A stretch of DNA of 64,000 nucleotides from Rotaria sordida (taxonomy: Eukaryota > Rotifera > Eurotatoria > Philodinida > Philodinidae), in contig CAJNOL010000096.1 in NCBI GenBank assembly GCA_905250125.1, positions 62,001-126,000 of the forward strand. The letters are read 5' to 3'. Within the stretch, counting starts at the first letter, position 1. Each line of letters starts with the position of its first letter. A program made the position numbers and the translations under genes. The notes under the pieces are model-generated. The model searched no databases. It was not told where the DNA came from and saw only the letters and a list, made by a program, of their open reading frames with translations. Positions 24,751-37,632 of the stretch are shown here, piece by piece.

Positions 24751-27700
24751 TTAAATTTCTCCTGATAACATTGTATTGAGATCTAAAAAACAATAATTAT
24801 AAGAAAAAAATATAATAAAAAAAAAAAATAAATAACGAACCACTTTTAGCTAATGTTTCATTTTGTTTGCTTGTTTGTGATTGTTGAACAAAACGAGCAA
24901 ATATATCAATAAATGGTTTAAGAGATGTTTGATTATAATCTAATATTTAAAAACAAAAAAAAAGATTTTTTTTGTTTTAATTATTTTTGATTTAAATTGA
25001 AATAACCTTTTTGTTTTGTAGAAATTTTTTCATTAAATCCATCATCATTTTGTTGATTTTGTTTTGGTAATTGTTCAACTTGTTGACATAATTCATTTAA
25101 TTTTGGAACTGAACCTTCTTTACATGGATCAAAATATCCTAATGAATCTAAATGAATTGGTATTGATACACGACCAGTTTTTGGATGAATACTAAATGGA
25201 GATTTAAGTAAATGATTCATTCCTTTTGTTACATTTGCATCAAGACGTGGATAACAATATTCAAACATTATTTCATCAATTAATGTTGTATAAGCAGCTT
25301 TACGAAACTATTTTACAGAACAAAAAAAATTTTTTTTTTTAATTAAAAATACAAGGAGAAAAAGAAATCAAATACTTTAGTAGTCGATGTTACGGAATTA
25401 ATCATTGCATCAGTATGTTGTTTAAAAGCAGCCCATCGTTCTGCTGATGTTGTTAATTGAGAAAATATTTCTCGTAATGTTTGACGACGTGAACATTTTA
25501 GTCAAGGAAATTTTTTTTTTTTCTTAGCAAAATTTTTACATAATAGAAATACATTTTATATGGAGAAAAAAAGACCCTCAAACATCTCGCAAATTGATGA
25601 GTCATCATTATCTGTGAAACTAGATCTTCATTAGACTAAAAATAATCAAAAAGAATTCCAAGAAAAAAATCTATCAAGTCCGCTTTTTGTTAAACACAAA
25701 TTAGAAGTTACATTTTCAATAGACTTTATCGGATACAAATCTATAATGGATTCCATTTTCGGATTTATCGTCAGAATTATATACATATACTGTCACAGAC
25801 AAAACCTTCGTTTCTTTTGTGAAACATGATCTAAAAGGAGTGTTCAAATATAGCAGTGAAAATTTGTATCCCCTTCCGCACACAGACTGTGACAGACATT
25901 AATATACCATCACAGGCTCTATACCAATAATGTCTCATTATAATATATGAATAACTTCGTTATTGCATAGCCGGAGGGTTAAGGAAAAGAACGGTGAATA
26001 AATGTGTCCAAAAATAGATAGAATCAAATGATCTTCGTATAACTATCGAGGACATCTACATCGTCTTTCATATTTTAATCCCACGGGGATTTTGCTAACA
26101 GCTTTTTTTTCTTATTATTTAAAGAAAATAAATTAAAATTTTCTTTGTGAAAAGAAAAAATAATCAAAGAAATCTCTAACATATATTGATTATTGTCTTA
26201 GGCTCGAATTCGATGAGAAGAAAATTTTCAATCTTTATTCGAACTGAATTCAAGTTTAGAATAAACTCAACGGACTCAAATCCAAATAAAAATTTCTTAG
26301 TATGCAGAGATGGACAGCTCTCACACCGGTGTGGAATGACTGAACGAATTGCTGGAGCTGGAGACAGATACCATCAACTATAGTTTTTCTCATTTAAAAG
26401 AGAATCTCAGTGTCATTAATTAATAGAAAAGCTAGTATGTCAAATCTCCTCGAGATTAACTTTCACTTCTAATACGAACTGATCATTTTATAAGATATTT
26501 CAAATTGATTCTGATTTGAAAAAATATTCTATAGAATATAAAACAAAAAGGATATTATCATCAGGAACAAGTCGAATAAATCGTTCAATACGTTGATCAT
26601 CTCCAAGAAAATCTTGTTTTAAACAAGCATATCCATCAAATTCAGTTAAAATTATTTCACGAGCTCGTCTAAATTAATAAACAAATTTTAAAAATAAAAA
26701 ATAAATTTTAAAATTTAACTGAAGTGATGGATGTAATGGAGAATAAAGTGTAACACGTTTTGATGATTCTTTTCCAGTCTAAATTAAAATAAAATAAAAG
26801 AGATTAAAAAAAAATGGCAATATTAAAAATAATCATACAGCAAGAATAGTTATATATTCAACAATAGTTTGTCGAGTACTTGATTGTAATTCTCTTGCTG
26901 TTTGATCACAAACCCAACAATGAACGCCACGTCGACCAGAATAAATCCATAAACGATGTTCAAATCCAAAATCCTCTTCAGAACAAAAAAAAAACAAAAA
27001 AATTTCTTTTTAAAATAAACAAAACAAACCATGTAATACACGATCGATAATTTGCATAGCAAATCTCATTAATGTCCAACATGTCGAACAAATATCAGCA
27101 CCACTTAACAAGAGAAATTTTTTCTTTTATTTCATATTTAATAATAGAGAAAAACAAAACAAAACGATTTGTTTACCGACAACAAAATCGTACATCATCA
27201 TAATCTGTCATATCAATATCAAAGACAAGTTCACGTTCAATTGGATAAAATTGTGTTGTAGATAACATTTTATGATCTTTTGGCTAAATTATAATTATTG
27301 AATAAATATAAATATGATTATAAATATATTACTTTAGCTGAATAAACAGCACCAATATCAATTTTTTCTGGAGACATTTTTATTAATTCTTTTTCAAATT
27401 CCATATGATTAGAAAATGAAAGATAACGACGATAAACATCATTTTCAAGTGTAAAACTAAATTCACGTTGAGCAAATTGTAAACTTGATGCAGCTAAAAT
27501 CATTAATTAAATTTTGCTTTTTATTTTCAATATTACGATTTTATTGTAAAAAAAAAGTTCAAGACATACAAATTCAAATAGATTATCTCCGATTAGATAA
27601 CAATATATATTTTCAAATTATAGTTAACTCAAACGAAATCGAAATCGTCATAGTTACTCATTTCTTATGCACTAATATTCTTCGCTATGAATTGTCCTTG

Positions 27701-28719
27701 TCAGAGCTCTCTATAGTTTTTCGAAGTAGAGGAAACTAAAAATTTGCCAGATAGTATTTTGACAACAGCTCGAAGCTTTTGCAAACACGACATAAAAAGT
27801 TGAGATGAGAGGCTAACTCATCTCAGCCTCTTCCATAGCGAGGGTTATGCTTCTTGTATTGTCTATTAGAAAGTCATATTCAATTAGTCCGAATTAATAA
27901 TTCGGAAAAAATTTCTTAATCTGTATCATTATCAGCTTCGTTTCCGTTTTGAAAGAAACTTTGCAGTAACATTTCGCTCCATAGATTTTATTCAACATCT
28001 TGGTCATTCGACTGTATATTAGATTGTTTCAGTGTAATCATTTTGATAATCAATTTCTATTCTCAAATCTTGAACAACTAATCATATTGAATATATATAT
28101 ATATATACAACAAAAGATTATATTCGATTATTCTTTGACAAAGCTCGACAAATGAGAAAAAAAATTAGATTAATCAATCGAAATCATTTTGCTGATACAT
28201 GTTTCACTCTGGTTGCAGCAAGATAGAATAAGACGCTACGATTAAAACAATTGCTAAAGTACTTTGACAAACTTGATATTATACAAAAGAGTTTTTGTTT
28301 TGTTAAATAATGTTCGAAAAATTAGCATAAGATCATAATCATGAAATTTTTTAATGCTTTAGTATAAAGAAAACAATATTTGTTTGAGAAAGTCCTTGGC
28401 TTCTCTCAATTATTTCTGTGAGAGGAAAAAATAATCGATAAAGTGTTATCTTCGATATGAAACTTTATAGAATTCTATCTGATAAATGCAACAATCAATT
28501 ATTTGATGTTTTCTTATTTGATAATAAAATGATTGCGTTTTGTTAATATAATTTGGTTGAATTTGAAATAAAATAATTTTTGTAAATGATTGACTCACGT
28601 TCTCCATAAGCAAGCCATTTACAATAAATATGTGATGGAAAAATTCGTCGATAATAAATAGCTAAATTCCATGGTGTAACAGATGTTTCATCAATTTGTT
28701 GTTTTTCTTCATTTGACAT
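24751..28719 (-). CDS. PRIM1: DNA primase small (catalytic) subunit
   Basis: Eleven exons join in frame to 438 residues: 28719-28599, 27493-27333, 27283-27177, 27103-27030, 26975-26839, 26778-26720, 26668-26556, 25488-25376, 25307-25007, 24939-24841 and 24782-24751. This is close to the roughly 420 of animal PRIM1. It makes RNA primers within the nuclear DNA polymerase alpha-primase complex. Visible hallmarks are the N-terminal [11 protein letters not shown], the metal-binding catalytic [11 protein letters not shown] (D116, D118), the zinc site C128-C129-x5-C135-x2-C138, the nucleotide-site [32 protein letters not shown] and [11 protein letters not shown], with FDP carrying the third Asp. All introns are GT-AG except intron 7, which fits an AT-AC U12 intron. 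The ATG directly follows a CAG acceptor, and the ATP synthase gamma stop is only 172 bp upstream. Confidence 0.96.
25489..26555 (-). other. U12-type AT-AC intron in PRIM1
   Basis: Read on the minus strand, the donor is ATATCCTTTTT right after exon base 26556. The branch site is TTTCCTTGAC (25510-25501), and the intron ends with AC at 25490-25489, 12 nt past the branch adenosine. These match the U12 consensus for donor, branch (TTCCTTRAC) and spacing. No GT-AG alternative keeps the frame: an in-frame TGA lies just before exon 8 with no AG between. Joining at these sites gives [14 protein letters not shown], the expected primase sequence, at phase 1 of codon 258. Length is 1,067 bp. A hAT-like start (CAGAGATGGACAGCTC) lies near 26303. 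Confidence 0.9.
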
Positions 28720-28722
28720 CTG
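28720..28722 (-). promoter_or_regulatory. Acceptor CAG abutting the PRIM1 ATG
   Basis: On the minus strand, TTTTAGTTTTCAG is followed immediately by ATG. An AG directly against the start codon suggests either a 5'-UTR intron or spliced-leader addition. Confidence 0.55.
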
Positions 28723-28891
28723 AAAACTAAAATCTTAATCAAATTCCTAGACGATTTTATTTTACGAAACCAAAGAAAAAGAAGAAAAATTTTGGGGATA
28801 TAACTATGTTTATAAAGTAAATCAACTACTAAAAGAAAAAAAAAACCACGAAGTTCTGTCTGGTTATATAATTGAAAGATAAATAGTTAAT

Positions 28892-30058
28892 TTAATTTTT
28901 TTGTTCTAAAGCTGCAGCACCTGAAATAATTTCAATAAGTTCAGTTGTAATAACAGCTTGTCGTGTTCTATTATAATATGTTGTTAATTTATTAATTAAT
29001 TCTCCAGCATTTTTCGTAGCATTATCCATAGCTGTCATACGTGATGATTGTTCTGATGTAGCATTTTCTTTCATAGCATAATAAAGAACAGATGCTAAAT
29101 TAAATTCTTGAAATGAACGAAGAACATCAGCATCAGTTGAATCATAAACTTGAATTGATTTTGAATTCGCTATAGCTTCATTTGATAAAATTTTTTGACG
29201 TGATGTTGTGTAAGCAATAGCTGATCTATTTTAAATTAAAATTTTCTTTTTTCTTTTTCAAAGAAAAAGATTTTTTTATTTACTTAAATTTATTATAAAC
29301 AATTTCAGCTGAATCAAATTCAAAACCGGAACTAATTAATTGTTGTGCAATAGCAGATGCATCACCAAAAACAAGTGATCGTTTTCCAACTTCATTTATT
29401 GATAAAAGTAAATTTGCTGCATGTGTTCGAGCAAGACCAGCACGTGATTTATCTCCAATAGCAACAACTTTTGTTCCTTCTAAATTTTGTTTTGGATCAG
29501 TTAATTGTGCACGAATATTTTTTATAATTGATGAATTAGCTGCACCACAAAGACCACGATCAGATGTTGCTGCAATAAGAACCTGTTTTTGAGGACCTTC
29601 AACTTTTTCGACTTCTAAACTATCATAAAAAGCTAAAAAATAATTCAAATTATTTTTATTTAAATTAAATAATAAACAATTTATTTTAGATTTTTTCTTT
29701 TTTTACATTTTGCACTCATTCCATATGAACGAGCAGCACGTAATTCTCTTTCAGCTTTAGCATATTTAGCTGCTGAAACCATTTTCATTGATTTTGTTAT
29801 TTTTTGAATACTTTTTACTGATTTTAAACGACGACTAACTAAAAAAAATTCATAATTAATAAAAATAATTCTTTTAGATTACAAAAAAAAATTCTTACTA
29901 TCTTTCAAAGTCGCCATATTACGAACAGAAGTGTTATTCCTATAAGAATTAAATTGATAGAAAAATTTTAAAAAAAACTATAGCAAAAAATAATACCAGA
30001 GAAGAACACCATTTGCTGGTTGTTGTAAAATCCCAACAGCTTTGACAACGAACGACAT
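28892..30058 (-). CDS. ATP5F1C: Mitochondrial F1-ATP synthase gamma subunit
   Basis: Exons 30058-29997, 29939-29899, 29838-29707, 29632-29284 and 29225-28892 join through GT-AG introns to 305 residues, the normal size with a presequence. Gamma is the rotating shaft of F1 that couples proton flow to ATP synthesis at the inner mitochondrial membrane. The first ~30 residues are a plausible presequence. The N-terminal coiled-coil helix is clear ([19 protein letters not shown], then [11 protein letters not shown]), as is the Rossmann-like middle with [15 protein letters not shown]. The C-terminal helix carries the family signature region ([19 protein letters not shown], then AAAL). No defects are seen. 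PRIM1 follows on the same strand after 172 bp, and the divergent RRM gene starts 448 bp upstream. Confidence 0.97.
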
Positions 30059-30506
30059 TTTTAGTTTCTGTTCAAATTTTCTTCTCTAAAATTATTTATT
30101 TTTGATAAAATTCTAAAAAAATCATAAAATTATCTCGAAGAATCGCAATTACATTGGTTTTTTTTTAATACGAAGAAAACAACGTATTTTTTTTAACCAT
30201 AAGCAACAGAGAGACAGAGTACTTCATTATTTACTAAACTTCTATTGGTCAATTCCTCAACAACTAATCATATCTGAGAATTTAACTTCTCATCTAGCAC
30301 ATTTATGCATTTCAACATTTTTATTAATAAAAATCTTTAAAAAAAATTGTTTTTTTTAAACTCAAATTTCATATAAATTTTGTTTTTCCTAAAAAAAGAA
30401 AATAAAAAATGATGAGTCATAATAGAGTCTTCGTTTTTGCCTCGAAGAATCTTATCCCATATACGAAATCAAATATAATCATTAATAGAAAAACAAAAAC
30501 GAAACA
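30059..30506. promoter_or_regulatory. Divergent intergenic region between ATP5F1C and the RRM gene
   Basis: 448 bp separate two start codons pointing away from each other, so promoters of both genes must lie here unless longer 5' UTRs exist. The stretch is AT-rich and no specific motif could be assigned. Confidence 0.5.
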
Positions 30507-33500
30507 ATGAGCAATAATTCATTAATATTAGGTCATTTTATTCCATCATCATTTATTGAACAATCAACACCAATTAGACGTGTAACAAGTACTAGTAGTG
30601 ATTCAGGTGATAGTGGTGTTGATCCAGTAAGAGATTTTTTATTTCATTTATTATTATTATTATTATTATTATATTTGTTAAATAGTCATATCGACAAGAA
30701 CGAAAAATATTTGTTGGTGGTGTTCCATCATCTGTTGGACCAGAAGAATTGGCACATTTTTTTCAATCTTATGGACAAGTTAATTATTTATTTAATCATT
30801 TTTATTTTCTTTATATTTAACTATTTAGGTTGAAGAAGCTTTTATTATTTATGATCGATTTAGTGGTCGACATAGAGGTTAAAACTTTTTTTTTTCTTTC
30901 GAAAAAAAAACTAAAATATTAATTTTTATTTAGGATTTGGTTTTGTAACGTTTACAGATATGGCTACAACTAAATCTGTTTGTTCTACACGAATTTTTAA
31001 TCTTCATGGACGAAAGGTTTTTTTCTTTTTTTGAAAAAAAAATTATGATTCTTTGATATGTAGATTGAATGTAAACGAGCATTAAAACGTGAAGAAATTT
31101 TGGCTACAAATGAAAATGATTCAAATGATTGTAAATCATATCGTCCAAGTTTGTTTTCTTATTTATTTTAAATATCTAATTAATTCATATATATATAAAT
31201 AGATAATATTTGTCCATCTCCACCAATACAAACAAATATTCCATTATGTCCAACATCGATGCCAATATCATATGGACAATATCGTCAAATACCATCTGCT
31301 TTTATTAATACACTTGGGACTTGGATTGTTAATCCATCAATACCACAAATGTTTCATCCTTATCAACAATATGGTAACAATATATTTTTATTTAAATATC
31401 ATTATCAACTCAGTCAGATAGAGAATTTGACTTTATTTATTAAGTTTAATTTAATCAATAAAACGAAACTGAATTAAGACTAAGAAAGGAGAGCGACATC
31501 TTCAATTTCATTGTTCGAATCATCATTTTGGATCAGTTTTTTTTTTCATAATTTGATCACAAGTGAATCCTTTACCGACGAAAATCTAATATGAGCCAAC
31601 GGAACCGGTGAATTCTTCTCGATTCGACGAAATAATAATGAATAGGATTCGAGATTTGGTCAGCTTTTTCTTTCTCTCAAAAATGTCAAACTGTTTACTA
31701 AAATTCTTAATATTTTCTGCTAGTTTTTAACAGCTTTGCAATAACTTTAGATAAGATTTTGAAATGGCATTTGCCATTCTCTAGCAGAAAGTAAAATAAA
31801 AAAAAGCAGACAATGTCGTTATGAGATGAATAGAATTCTGATAGATCCGAAGAGTCAGAGCTCGAAACGAACCGGAGTTTTCGAGTTCGGGTTCGATTCA
31901 GTTTAAATCGTATCTACTCGAAGCACCATATAATTATATTGAACGAGTGCAATAGAATCGCAACTTCTAGTGACTCTACTGCCTATCAGCTGATATTTTT
32001 ACTCTGAAAGAATAAGAAGACTTGCGCACTAATTTGAGCTATTTTTTTCGAACTTTATTTCTAGTTAGTTCGTTGATGGTTATTTATCGCATTGGATAGC
32101 AGTGACAAAGAAAGAAAAAAGTAGTCTGCTATGTATTAGCTTGCGACCGATCGTCACGATAAACAACGAATCCTATTGATGACAAGACATAATAACAATC
32201 CCACTATGCTAAAGAACCATTATGCTCTATAGTGTAATCAATAAAACCTGATTGTAGCCTTCACCAGCTCAATATACCCTAAACAGAATATATTTGCAGT
32301 GGAGACAATTATTTTTGCTTAGATTCGACTTGAGTTTCAAAAACTCGGTTCGTTTTCGGACTCTCCGAGGGTGGCCTGGCGGGAGGTGCTGGATCACAAT
32401 AGGTGTTGTCGTTTCTCTTCTCCTTGATTACCAGTTCTATTATCCGATGCAAAGTAAAAGGCAGTTGACCATTTTTCGTATAACTTTTGATGGGAACGAG
32501 ACAGAGAACTGCGATTTTCACCATTCGAAAGAATGAAGTCCGGGCTATCGATCGGTATAGAACCCATTAAGGCGAAAGATGTTTTTTTTGTATAAGTTCC
32601 TTTGAATCAACACTTTTTCCTATGAGTATTCTCACAATAATCTCAACTTAAATTATGTCAAAATGTAGCTCAAATCACACCCTTTTTTACTGTCAAATTA
32701 TCATATATTTGATTATCTCTCAACCTCTTATTCTAAGCGGATTTAAAAAAACAAATGTTAAGTTTATAGCAAAAAAAAAAGATGATTTGAGCTACATTTT
32801 GACCTAATTTAAATTGAGATTATTGTGAAAATACTCCAAGGAAAACGTATTCATCCAAAGGAACCTATAAAAAACACCCATCTTTCACCTTAATGAGTTC
32901 TATACCGATTGATGGTTCCTGATATTGCTCTTTCGAATAGTGAAAACCGCAGTTCTCTATCTCGTTTCTATCAAAAGTTATTTGAAAAATGGTAACCGAC
33001 CTTTTATTTTGGATCAGAAAATAGAACTTCGAGGGTACAAGCACTTTCTGCAGGTATTTTCAGACTTTCAGCCCTAAAAAATCTCTACCAGAGATGAAAT
33101 TAATTCGGTTCCAAAAAAAAATCTCTTAAGACATTGTATTTTCATTATAAAGTGAGATGATTTTTAATTTATTAAATATATAATATATTCTAATTTGAAT
33201 GTAAAATTTATTTTCAGCTGTATTTCCATTATCAACAATCATGTGGAATAATCCATATCAACAAACAACAATGCAATCACCGTTTATTCAAGTAAATTAG
33301 TAGACATATATTAACTGATTTTGTTTTTCTCTACAATAAATAATATTTGAAATTTTTCTTAAAGAAATAGAGTTTCTAAAGCTATGAAATCGTTTTATTT
33401 AATCATACTATTAAAAGTTTCTGTAATATTTCATTTAAATGAAAAGTAAGAAAAATGGTAGAAAATTTTTAAATGATAAAAGAAAATGTTGATTGTTTTT

Positions 33501-33586
33501 GTTTTTTGTTTTTGATTTAATATATAATTTAGGAAATAATGGTTCCATCATCATCATCATCACCATCAACAATGATGAATTCATAA
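30507..33586 (+). CDS. Single-RRM RNA-binding protein (Musashi/DAZAP1-like RRM)
   Basis: Eight exons join in frame to 242 residues: 30507-30626, 30686-30778, 30829-30877, 30934-31016, 31064-31148, 31203-31373, 33218-33291 and 33533-33586. One RNA-recognition motif spans residues about 47-125, with RNP2 KIFVGG and RNP1 RGFGFVTF. It is followed by IECKRALKREE as in Musashi/DAZAP1/hnRNP A-type RRMs. The N-terminus is Ser/Thr-rich. The C-terminus is rich in Pro, Gln, Ser and Tyr (QYRQIPSAF, NNPYQQTTMQ, then a Ser run), a disordered tail typical of translational regulators. The family member cannot be fixed; Boule/DAZ-like proteins share the one-RRM layout. The 1.84-kb sixth intron contains a foldback repeat. 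A polyadenylation signal AATAAA lies at 33937. Confidence 0.88.
32420..33035. repeat. Foldback repeat inside the RRM gene's long intron
   Basis: The left arm (about 32420-32685) recurs in reverse complement at about 32780-33035, with a spacer of roughly 90 bp. Matching landmarks include GAGAACTGCGATTTTCAC against GTGAAAACCGCAGTTCTC and GATTTGAGCTACATTTTGAC against its complement. It is non-coding and probably an old MITE; the outer borders are not sharp. Confidence 0.8.
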
Positions 33587-36500
33587 TAAAATTTCAATAT
33601 ATAATTTCATTTTTTCTGTCATTTAAAAACAAAATTGTATAAAATGATCTGTTATTTTGAACAGTTATTCTTTATTCTGCTAAATTGATACTTTTCTTCT
33701 CTTCGTGTTTTTTTTTCTACTCTTCAGAGTAAGATATTCTTTCGTTGTTTCTTTTTTTTTCGTTAACTATGTAAATATCTATATAAAAAATCCATCATTT
33801 ATTCAGATATAATTGATTGCATTCATGTTGTTAAACGTGTGTCGGTGTTATATCTCTATATATCTATCTATATATTTTTTTTTTCATTTCTTTATTATTC
33901 TACTTGTGTTGCGTGTGTTCCATTTTGGAAAGAAAAAATAAAACTGAGTATGGAAGGATAATTATCTTCTAATAAGGTATATTCAATACTTTCTTACTTT
34001 ATAACAAGATAAACAATTCTATCAATATCTTACAATTTAATTTAATCTCAATATTTATTATTTATTTTATAAGTAGACATGGAACCAATACCAGTAAAGA
34101 TTTAAGATCAGTCGTTACCGGTGCGACTTATTTATTTTTTTGCTTTTAGTATCTCATAGAGAATATCTAATGAAACTTTGTTGAATATATCAAATATCAC
34201 TATCTATAGATGGAATAATATGACAAATTGTCAGTCCAGTATCAATATGGATTTCAGACCGATTCTATCTTTGAGTATAAGTATTCTATTATTAAAAAAT
34301 CTATTAAGAATCATTCTAAAGTATATTTATGAGTACTAAGTCAATTCATCGTGATCAGGTGATGACAGAGATGTCCATGGCAGCGCGGCAGGTTCTTTTT
34401 AGAAAACATTACAAAATTTCATGAGTTCGATTTTGGTCGCGGCGCGGCAGAGACAGATTCTCAGGCGCGATGGACATCTATGGTTGGTAATATACATAGA
34501 TAAGAAAAATATTTGAGATCAGTTTGATTGTCTAACATTTAACTTATAAAAGAAAACAATCAAATACTATTGAAATGATGTATTGCATCGACTTTATTGA
34601 AGAAAAAACAAACGTGAATTATCTTGAAATTGTATGAACTCAGAATGGCAAAGTGCCAAATAAGACAAAACTTGAATTTGAAATATTCGTGTTACAAAAC
34701 AATTTGAAAAAAATCTTTGTAGCACATTTGTTATGCTCATCTGGCAGTTGTTGAATTTGTGAGTTCAAACTAAATATACCAGTATTTATACTTTACAATA
34801 GTGTTATGCAGGTGGATCGGATCCGGATTTGAAATCATACTTAGCAGTATAGAAGATTTTGACGTTTCAAAATATTTTTACTTTTTCAATCTGCTATTTA
34901 TATAAAAGCATAGGAAGAGAAACAGGTTCGATCATGATTAAGCAATTTATTGTACTTGGGAACAATTCGTTTTTAATGAAAATTCATTTACAGATGATGA
35001 GAAACCGTATGACAAAGTAATTGAATATATAAGGAAAAAAATAAATTATTGAAAAGGTGATGGTAAAATCATTCATGTATGTATTCACAGTTATAACGTT
35101 TGATATCTACACTACATTTCATTTCAGCGTTATCAGCAGCAGAAAAATGAATACTTACCGAAATCAATCAGATTGTAGAAGCAGAAAGACACTAAATAAA
35201 CTTTGTTGAATTTGAGATGATACTTTTTTTTATTGCTGTTTATACAAGAAACTAAATAGAATACTTTTTCATATAAAATAAAAGTTTAAAAACTGCAATA
35301 ACTGTGAAAGTAATTATCTGCTGGATGTCAATTAATTCCGAGCTGGATCCAAGTGCGAAAAATCGTACCCGTGCAGGACATTACTTTACAATCTATTTAT
35401 TCAATGATGTATTCATTATTTATCTTTGTTAACGTTCTTATTTACGAACTTTTAAACATTATCCGTTTCGTATTGGATACAACGTTACTATAAAAGAAAT
35501 TAGAGTTGCACAACTCATTAAATATTGATTTTTTTTCTTATGCAAATTCTCTGATAGATTTTGCTATTTTGAATTCAATATCAAGATGATTCACATTATT
35601 TTTTTCTTTGTCAATAAGATTGATACAATGCACCATTTCGACACTATTCAATTATGTTCTTTATCAGTGAAATATTAGATGATAAAGCTTATCTCAATAA
35701 ATGTTTCTTTCTTACACATGCGATGAATTGATGGGTCATCAATACATGAGAACAATTGTTGAAATACGTGAACCTTGTCAGAAGAATCCTATAGTGGTTC
35801 CATTTCTTTGAAATACTTCTGACTTATTTTATACATTAATTATTTATGTTATCTTTTGAATATTAAACATAATAAAACACTACAACATTTGAATAATGAC
35901 ACATTGTGTAACTTTTCATTTTTTTTAATACAATAAAGAAATATTTAGTTTGTGATGCTTCGCCGTTTCTTCTTTTTTGTATTTCAAAATTTTCCATCCT
36001 CTCTTCCTTTTTGTGACGAGTTTCTCTCGTAGATTTGAAGCAAAATCAAATATAATAGCAGAGTATTGTTATTTATGATTGTTTGGTATAACTAATTTAA
36101 ATTTATCTGGACAATTCTCTTACATTAGATAAAGTAAATTATGATATATGTTTATATTTACTTTGATTTATAAAAAAGTGCTGCATTCATCGAAGTGAAA
36201 TCACTAGAGAAGACCACACTGATCTCCCAATGACTGCAATTTTTGCTGTAAGAAACGAATAATTAATAATAGTTGAATGTCAGGCTGCAATCGCAAATGT
36301 TCTTTGAGAAAAAGTCGTCTGTTTTTATGAGAAATTCCATTGAAAGAAAAGTTTATTGACTTGCTCTAAAATTCTGTTAATATTCAATGAACTTCACGTA
36401 AAGCTGCTTCTCGCACAATTTTTAAAATTTACCAAAGAAAATACCTTATCTCTTTATGAGATGATTGTAGTAATAAAAAAAGATAAATTTCATTTCTATC

Positions 36501-37632
36501 TTGTTTACTACAACGCGTCTCTGATTCAATTTTTTTGAACGAAACTACAGTATTTTATCATTATTTTCCAGAAAATTGGGTGGTAATGTACAAATGTGTT
36601 GTACTATAAAGTCTTATAACATTTTACCAGTAAGAAGTTATCCATGTGACAAATTTTTTTACAAGAAATAGTTGACGATGAAATGTTAGCAATGTAAAGT
36701 TCTAGGATAGTGTGAAGATAGAAAGAAATAAAACATTTTCGTTGAAAATATTAGAAATTCTCTTTAGAGTGAAAAAGAAAAATGATGAATGCCTATTTAA
36801 GTCTTGTTGACAATTGCTTCTGCAAGTAGAAATGTTTTTAAGGATTTCCTTTTTTGTCAATAATGTATTTGTTCTTATGTAAATCGTTTTAAGTGACTTT
36901 TGGTGTTGTTTGAAGAAAATATATCTTATTAACTTTGTGTAGGATGATTTCTGTTGGAAATGGTATAGTTTCCATATATTGTTAGAGATTGTTGATCTCT
37001 CTATCAAATACTTTCGATAATATTTTTAATATTTTATTGATCAATTGTAATTTTCAATTAGTTTGGTCATATATACGTGAGAAAATATCTCATCTGTTGT
37101 TAAATTGCATATGAAAAATTGATTTTGAAGGACTATCATCTGATTTTGTTTCTCCTCTTGAAATCATTTTTATAACGTTGACTTTTATCCGAGCACTTAT
37201 AATAAAACTAAGGATAACATTTAATCAAAAAATGTCAATAACATAAAATATATGTTATGATTTTTAAAAATTGATTAGTAACATTATTCAGACAATTTTT
37301 CAAGTATGCACAAGAGGAGCTTTCTTTCTTAATAAATATTATCGTATCTTTACTTTCATAAAGAGTAAAAATACAAATAATTATACCCATATAAAATAAT
37401 TTATCATAATTAAATATCATTAATTTGTATATCGAATAAAAAGATAGAAATATTTGTTGGATTATTTAAAAAGAAGAATAATGATGAGAATAAACATGAC
37501 TTAACATATATATATATAAAAAGAAAAAAATTTTATTTTAATACGTAACAAAATGAGATCCAAAGAAAAACTTGTTCAAATTGAATCTATGTATATGTTT
37601 TTATTTGTTGAAACAAAAAAAAAGTAAATAAA
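33587..37632. other. 4-kb gene-free interval
   Basis: 3' UTR of the RRM gene, then AT-rich DNA without a supportable frame. The only structure seen is a GC-rich mini-element at 34376-34482. Small open frames (36356-36538, 36702-37007, 37235-37420) are low-complexity. Confidence 0.6.
34376..34482. repeat. 107-bp GC-rich mini-element
   Basis: CAGAGATGTCCATGGCAGCG at the left is mirrored by CGCGATGGACATCTATG at the right. Inside are GCGCGGCAG repeats, strongly GC-rich against the AT-rich surroundings. It may be a very short hAT-type MITE. No clear target duplication was found. Confidence 0.55.

Noticed and set aside
25376-25520. PRIM1 as a pseudogene because exon 8 has no AG acceptor and an in-frame TGA precedes it
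   Set aside because: The U12 AT-AC signals at both ends of the intron restore the frame and the expected protein, so disruption is not needed.
26303-26370. hAT-like start CAGAGATGGACAGCTC inside the PRIM1 intron as a second transposon
   Set aside because: No matching inverted end or target duplication found; kept only as a remark in the intron entry.
31880-31905. tRNA-like GGTTCGATTC (T-loop B box)
   Set aside because: No A box, acceptor stem or anticodon arm could be folded around it.
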